From contig CM049318.1 in assembly GCA_026874595.1 (NCBI GenBank), positions 13,995,241 to 14,059,240 on the forward strand: a stretch of DNA of 64,000 bases, written 5' to 3'. Position numbers and translations under genes: made by a program. The stretch is from Sipunculus nudus (Eukaryota > Annelida > Sipuncula > Golfingiida > Sipunculidae). Under the pieces are notes generated by a model. That model searched no databases. It saw nothing but the letters and a program-made list of their open reading frames with translations, and was not told the origin of the DNA. This document shows, piece by piece, positions 58,621 to 64,000 of the stretch. How positions within the stretch are numbered: position 1 is the stretch's first letter; the number at the start of each line of letters is the position of its first letter.

Positions 58621-60180
58621 CTGCCACTCCCTCCCCACCACTCTCGCCACTCCCTCCCCACTTTTTCAGAAAAAAAAAAACGTAGCGGCCGTGGCCTCCC
58701 CAAAAAAAACGAACAGACTAAAAACACGCACGGTGGGTTATGACCGGGGCTATAGTTATCACTGAGTTGTATTAAAACCTTAGTCATGTTCTGCTTCCTT
58801 ATTTCATTTATGAATGCATGCGACTTAGAGTGTCAACTGCAGATACATCAACCCGAGCCGTTAGGACTGCATTAAACTAACCCGAACTCACGTGTTACAC
58901 CCCCAGAGTGTTACAATACATATATCCATACAATTAATGGTATAATCGTATTGGTTTGTAGTCGAAGTGTATAGGTAAACGCCTTTTAGATAGATCAAGG
59001 AGTTTAAACAAGGAGTGTAAACTCCTTGCTTGTACTTTATATATACATAGATACATGCAAACCAAAATTAGATGTATACTAGACCCAGTTGTAGAGATTT
59101 TGTAAACACAGAATACATTCATAGTACATACACAAATACATACATACATACATACATGCTTACATATACATACAAACACACGTGCATATACATACCTTCA
59201 CACATACGCATATCTGAATACATGTATATATATACTCACATATATGCACACATAAATACATACATAAATGCATACACACAATATATACATACACCTTTAC
59301 TGTTTCAGGTGAAGAAACCTCCGTCCTGCTTCATTTGTAGAGGCAATAATCAATTAAAAACTCGTGGCGATATTGAAACATCGGTTTCTGTCAATACTTG
59401 CGACAAAGTGCTGCTGACTCTTAGTTAGAATGGTCAATTAATATGCACCTTTAGAATCACCAAGATGATGTAGTTATTGTACCGTAAAGGAAAAAATGGG
59501 AAACCCTAACAGAACAAAAAAAAAACTGTAGATATAGTTGAGCACCGCCAGGTATCGCTACGTGACATATTAAGCGGCGGTTTATGCGGTTTCCGAGTGT
59601 TCTCTTGTGAAATTGATCTGTAATCCCAGCGCCTCCAGTAAAGCTTCTATGCTCAGTGACCTTTGTTTGTAATAACCGACCAACTATCAAAGGACAAAGA
59701 GTAATTTCATGAAGAGAGTTTTCCGGGTGGCTGAATGTAAAGTGGGTTAGCATCGATAGCAGTGTATTAAATGGGAGAGCCTAATCCGTTAAATATTTTT
59801 TGTTGCTTTATGGGTTGATTTTACAGCTACGAGGCTTTTCCTCGTTTGCTCCATGGTATATTTAATATAGCATAAACATTAGCTCATACATGAAAAGTAT
59901 CGAGTTGAAGGGACAACTTTATGCAGGGTTAGCCCCAGAATAATGTAATAATTGTCACAGCTACACGATTCTCCATTGATTCTATGGTACTTGTCCCAGT
60001 GGAATTGATTGCTTAAAACAACTTGCATATATTTGCATAAGGGAAATAATTATATAAGAAAGAATTATATTAATATTTCGAACGTATATCGACAGACTAA
60101 TCTACACGTATTTAGGGTACAAAATATTCTTTATCACATACCGGTACAATATGTATATATGTATAATAAGATAACAGAAT
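58621..60180. other. Intergenic, no gene recognised
   Basis: Contains a degenerate CATA/TACA-type microsatellite at 59126-59290 and an inverted repeat CAAGGAGTTTA / TAAACTCCTTG near 58997-59028. Nothing else recognised. Confidence 0.5.
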
Positions 60181-60224
60181 GAAGACGCCTTAGTGTTGAC
60201 TAAATGTTTAATTCAACCACAAGC

Positions 60225-60251
60225 TTTCGAAGCTTATAGCTTCTTCATCAG
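60225..60251 (-). ncRNA. Hammerhead-ribozyme-like core (tentative)
   Basis: On the minus strand CTGATGA, one extra A, a perfect 6-bp stem (GAAGCT, loop ATA, AGCTTC), then GAAA. This is the hammerhead catalytic core with stem II. No upstream strand able to pair with the GCTTGTGG that follows GAAA was found, so stem III and the cleavage site are not evident. Penelope-like and other retroelements carry such motifs, so this may be a fossil. Confidence 0.3.
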
Positions 60252-60594
60252 GTGTCAAGTGGAAAGGTATAGAAATCGGCTGTATATATATGTTAGATGA
60301 ACAATTTCTAATGACCGTAATGCATGGTATATAGTGTAATGGATCTGTGATTGGCTACTCTGAATTTGTACCATGTTGACCCAGGTTCCGAGTGTGGGAA
60401 CAATAATAGTTTGAAGTTCATTACGCTCATCGGCTTAATGTTGATAATGATTGACGACTAATGTGGTAGCGATCTGGTTGTGCAAGTCCATGATTATGAA
60501 TAGAGATACTCCATATATAAATGGTATATTAAATGATATATTAAATAGTCTGTATCAGAAACTTTACGTATAAGATGATGACGTTTGTCGATTT

Positions 60595-60597
<3 letters not shown>

Positions 60598-60642
<45 letters not shown>
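60598..60642. repeat. AT dinucleotide microsatellite
   Basis: About 22 uninterrupted AT units. Confidence 0.95.
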
Positions 60643-60644
<2 letters not shown>

Positions 60645-60883
60645 TATATAATAATAATTTTACTTAATAGTCACCTCTTACATAAAGGAGTCTTTCTACT
60701 CTGATAATAATTAAAATAATTCCTGGACTACATTTATATAGGTTTGACGTTCCTATCAAATTCTTAGCATTCCTGTTCAATATGATAAGATTAATGTACA
60801 GCATATATACACCAGTACACTGACAGATTCATGAGAAACGCCACTGTCTCACATCAGAGAGGACAGTATCGGTGGGTGTATCA

Positions 60884-60922
<39 letters not shown>

Positions 60923-63700
60923 TGTAGGCTTGACCAGGATGCGGTTTTTATAGATATATACACTACTAGAATCTATCGCAGAAAGGCTCCCATACACAAA
61001 AATTTATGTATTTCTTTCCATTTAACACCGTATAGGAAATGAAGGTCACTGTTACAGCAGAACATCTCAGTGATTCTGCTTCCAATAGAGGCAGGCCCTG
61101 CTTCTTCTGGTAAATTCAGAATAATCTGTGCCAGATAAGCATCATCAGGGATTCAACAAATGTGTCCAACTCTTTTTAAGTTATGATTGGGAGGTAAATG
61201 TGTAATTACGTTTTTGTATTCTAATGCTTTCAAACACTCATTAACACAGGTAATTGGAGGTTATTGCTCTGCTACTTTTCACGCGGTGAAAAACCGTTTC
61301 TGATCATTATAGAACTATTTTGTTTTCAACTTTGCTTCCTTGAGTATATACAGGTCAATATAATGCCATATCTTTAAAACGCAGCCAGATCCTCAAAATG
61401 CAATTCAAACTCCTAAATTTTAAAAGGATGAATATACATCATATAAATCAATATGATATTTTAGGAAGTATCTATAAAATTTCTTCATTTAGTGTTTGAT
61501 GAGTAGTGAATAAAACTAATAAAATAATGGAAGTATCGGCAGAAAATTTAAACAATTGTGCATTGGTTCTGAATGATCTCCCACAAAAATGTTCTTATCA
61601 ATCTTCATTATAAACTGCATGTAAGGGGGCCACAGTTGAATGAATAAAGAACAACGCTCGTAGATCACATTTAACACATTTACTGAATCAAAGAGATTTG
61701 GAATGGTACATCTTTCGGATGTTATTATACCAGTGTGCCTGGATGCTATGTACAATTTTTTAGTTTTGCCTAAACGAAGGAGAACACAGTTCCCAGGGTC
61801 CTTTTAAATATAGGTTTGTCCAGATATTTTTATAGTTCGGTTTGTCCAGGTTCTTTTTTTATATATAAGATTGCCCTGGTCGTTTTATATATCGGTACTG
61901 AATATCCGTCCTCTGGAAAGGGAAACAAAATTACCTTTGAATAGGATTATTAGGCACGTCAGTATTTACTATACGTGTCAGTTCACCTAATTTATCTTTG
62001 TTATACAGGACCATCAACTAACGAGTGGTTGGTTTATCATCCCTTATGACTCTGGGGAGATGTATCAAATGTATAAATAAAAAGTTACCCTTTTGAGATC
62101 AATAAGGAAATTTCTCCCAAAAGGGTGTGTCTCTGTTACACAGAAAACACGCCCCAATTCATAGCTTTATTTCCAGCGGTACGCAGATCAGGGTCCCTGT
62201 AATAACTGTGTATACTTAACAGGAAATATACAGTGAATGCGTCTGTAGAGTGCACACATTATATATGGCATATGGACATATATTACAATAGTTTCGTATG
62301 GGGATCAGACATGAAAGGTAGGACAAATGTAAATATGACAAACATGATACGCTTGCTTTTTATTGGCATTAAATCTGATACGAATCGTACACTTTAGAGA
62401 AGGGGCTGGAAATCCACTTCCTATAAATCACCGGCCATTTGCATGCGTCAGTTATTCCATACGTCAAGAAATGTTTAAGCTGCAAATTGCATTGCCAAGT
62501 AGGTATGCGGCATCTGATATTAAAGATAAAGTATGATCGAGATGTTAATACCCATATACCAGTTGGATCTGGGTTGGAACTTTAAACATTACCGTGACAG
62601 GCTATGGTTTTGGGTATTTTTTATTTGCATGGGCTTTTTATGTTTAAATAACAAGCTGGTGCAACTGTCCTAGACCATGCAAAAATTATGCATATTCCTA
62701 AATATACATATTTACTATTACTAAGGTTAATGTTTCGTTACTATAACTACCTTATTTGTCGTACGTGTAACTGCAGATTGAGAAGAAATGACACAAATAA
62801 GATATTACGGCTGATATCGGGCCAGCCTGAGCTATTATACTGACATTGAACTAATATGTCAGGTTCAATAGAAAAAATAATAATTTACCCTTTGCATCAT
62901 TATAATATGATAAAATGTTATAAATTATATATCTTGCTTCTCCTGTGTCACATATAATGTTGGTAACTGTTAAACGAACGAGTATTTGGCTGCTTGTGAA
63001 TAGTGATTTGTTGTACAAGGTATCACAAGCATGCATAAATAGTACACGTGTCTTTCATTGCAAAACAGCTGTCTCATCGATTGAATATTCTCTGAGATCG
63101 GTCTGAGGGGCCCGAAACAGGCATAGATAGAATGGTGACAATCAATTATTATAACAGTATATTAACACCACGGCTTCCTTGTTTATGTGAAAGTTACAAC
63201 TGAAAATATCTACAATATTCATCGGATTGAGAGCCTAAAAGCGAGATAGCATAGCCACAGTTGAACCAGAAATCATACCAAGATTATGGATAAAAATACA
63301 TTGGCTACCACTCAAAACGACCGGTGAGAAGCGTAATGGTATTCATGATATAATTCATCCAGTGAAGAACCCTGAATGACGGAACCTATTTCGGCTAACG
63401 GAACAGAAACCAGAAATAGCATACGCGAGGAGGGTGGTATGCTGAAAGTGTTGTTTAGTATGAGCACACAAGTTACAACCAAATCAACCACAACCGCGCA
63501 TTGACCCAACTTGTATGCAGAAGAACACGGTTGTAGTGTTAGGCTATTAGTGCAAACTTGCCTATCACTCTAGGAATCTTCACTCCTTCTAATCGCTTTA
63601 ATCATATTCAATGATCAAATTGCCCACAGTTGACAGTGACGATAGTGAAGCTATAGTTGGTAACATCTTCCAAATCTGCTTCTCTTAAGAATCTTAAGAT
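60643..63700. other. Intergenic, no gene recognised
   Basis: Holds an AG dinucleotide tract at 60887-60919 and a degenerate TTTGTCCAG.TTCTTTTTATA repeat, two to three times, at 61800-61890. An inverted repeat ACCCTTTTGAGA / TCTCCCAAAAGGGT lies at 62087-62126. No coding signal. Confidence 0.5.
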
Positions 63701-63866
63701 TGAAACTTATAATACATGAGGTAAGTCCTAGGTCGCCGGTTATCAGTGGGCTCAGAGGTTCATAATCTTATGGTCTAAAAACGTCTTACATTTAGGAGTC
63801 TGACCCCGTGGGAGCAGTTTAACAGATAGGAAGGCTGTTCTTCAGTTATAAGCGCTTCCATGCAGG
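63700..63866 (+). other. Possible 5' exon with two consensus splice donors
   Basis: CATGAG|GTAAGTCC at 63721 and TGCAG|GTAAGTTC at 63866 are both near-perfect 5' splice sites, 145 bases apart on the plus strand. They could be alternative donors of an untranslated first exon whose gene continues right of the window. No acceptor or coding frame is available to test this here. Confidence 0.25.
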
Positions 63867-64000
63867 TAAGTTCTGTTCGGTGTTTTCATCGTTGAACAAT
63901 AAAGTGAGAGCTCAAGCTATTATAACATCCTACAGACATAGTACTTGATTAGTTTTACCGCCTACCTTGTAAAAGTATGCATTGATATAAATCTTCTTAT

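Noticed and set aside
59072-59428. 118-residue plus-strand frame rich in Tyr, Thr, His and Ile
   Set aside because: Translation of a CATA-type microsatellite.

Overview
The window is AT-rich eukaryotic DNA, most probably from a mollusc and perhaps a bivalve. The basis is a many-intron conserved housekeeping gene, dense nested transposons, a DIRS-type retroelement, a Merlin transposon, and many copies of short tandem-repeat-bearing elements whose 3' ends look like the Helitron-associated (HINE/Pearl-like) repeats common in bivalves. The organism is inferred; the sequence alone does not name it.

Positions 69-42759 (minus strand) hold almost all of one gene, ELP2, the WD40 scaffold subunit of the Elongator tRNA-modifying complex. 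I resolved 19 coding exons by GT-AG borders, preserved phase and similarity to the known ELP2 protein. They encode about 777 residues. The last roughly 45-50 residues lie to the left of the window. Exons total 2.3 kb, so about 95% of the locus is intron, and the introns are largely built of mobile DNA.

Intron content by position: a tRNA-type SINE (1154-1503); a decayed DIRS-like tyrosine-recombinase retroelement with inverted terminal repeats (about 5340-9765); GTAC-rich repeats (9778-10985, 15975-16345); a tandem-core element with 14-bp terminal inverted repeats (17580-19147); two copies of a two-monomer element (21480-25437 and 28385-33118), each split by a nested insertion of a second family (22489-24917, 29262-32497); a further tandem-core element (33294-35275); a third repeat type (37790-39996); and a broken Merlin transposon carrying a MITE (40078-41883).

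Upstream of ELP2 (42760-64000) I find no confident gene. A pair of inverted ends with TA flanks and GGTATT-rich subterminal zones at 46786 and 56221 suggests one old 9.4-kb DNA transposon. It contains candidate spliced exons and is riddled with younger insertions: a second MITE copy, a short HINE-like element, and an 11-copy array of a 181-bp satellite. The remainder (56.2-64 kb) has AT microsatellites with an embedded minisatellite, a GC-richer patch, a hammerhead-like motif, and two consensus splice donors at the far right that may belong to a plus-strand gene beyond the window.

The most unusual pattern is a 12-bp palindrome, GGTGGCGCCACC, that recurs in the monomers of several otherwise different tandem-repeat families.
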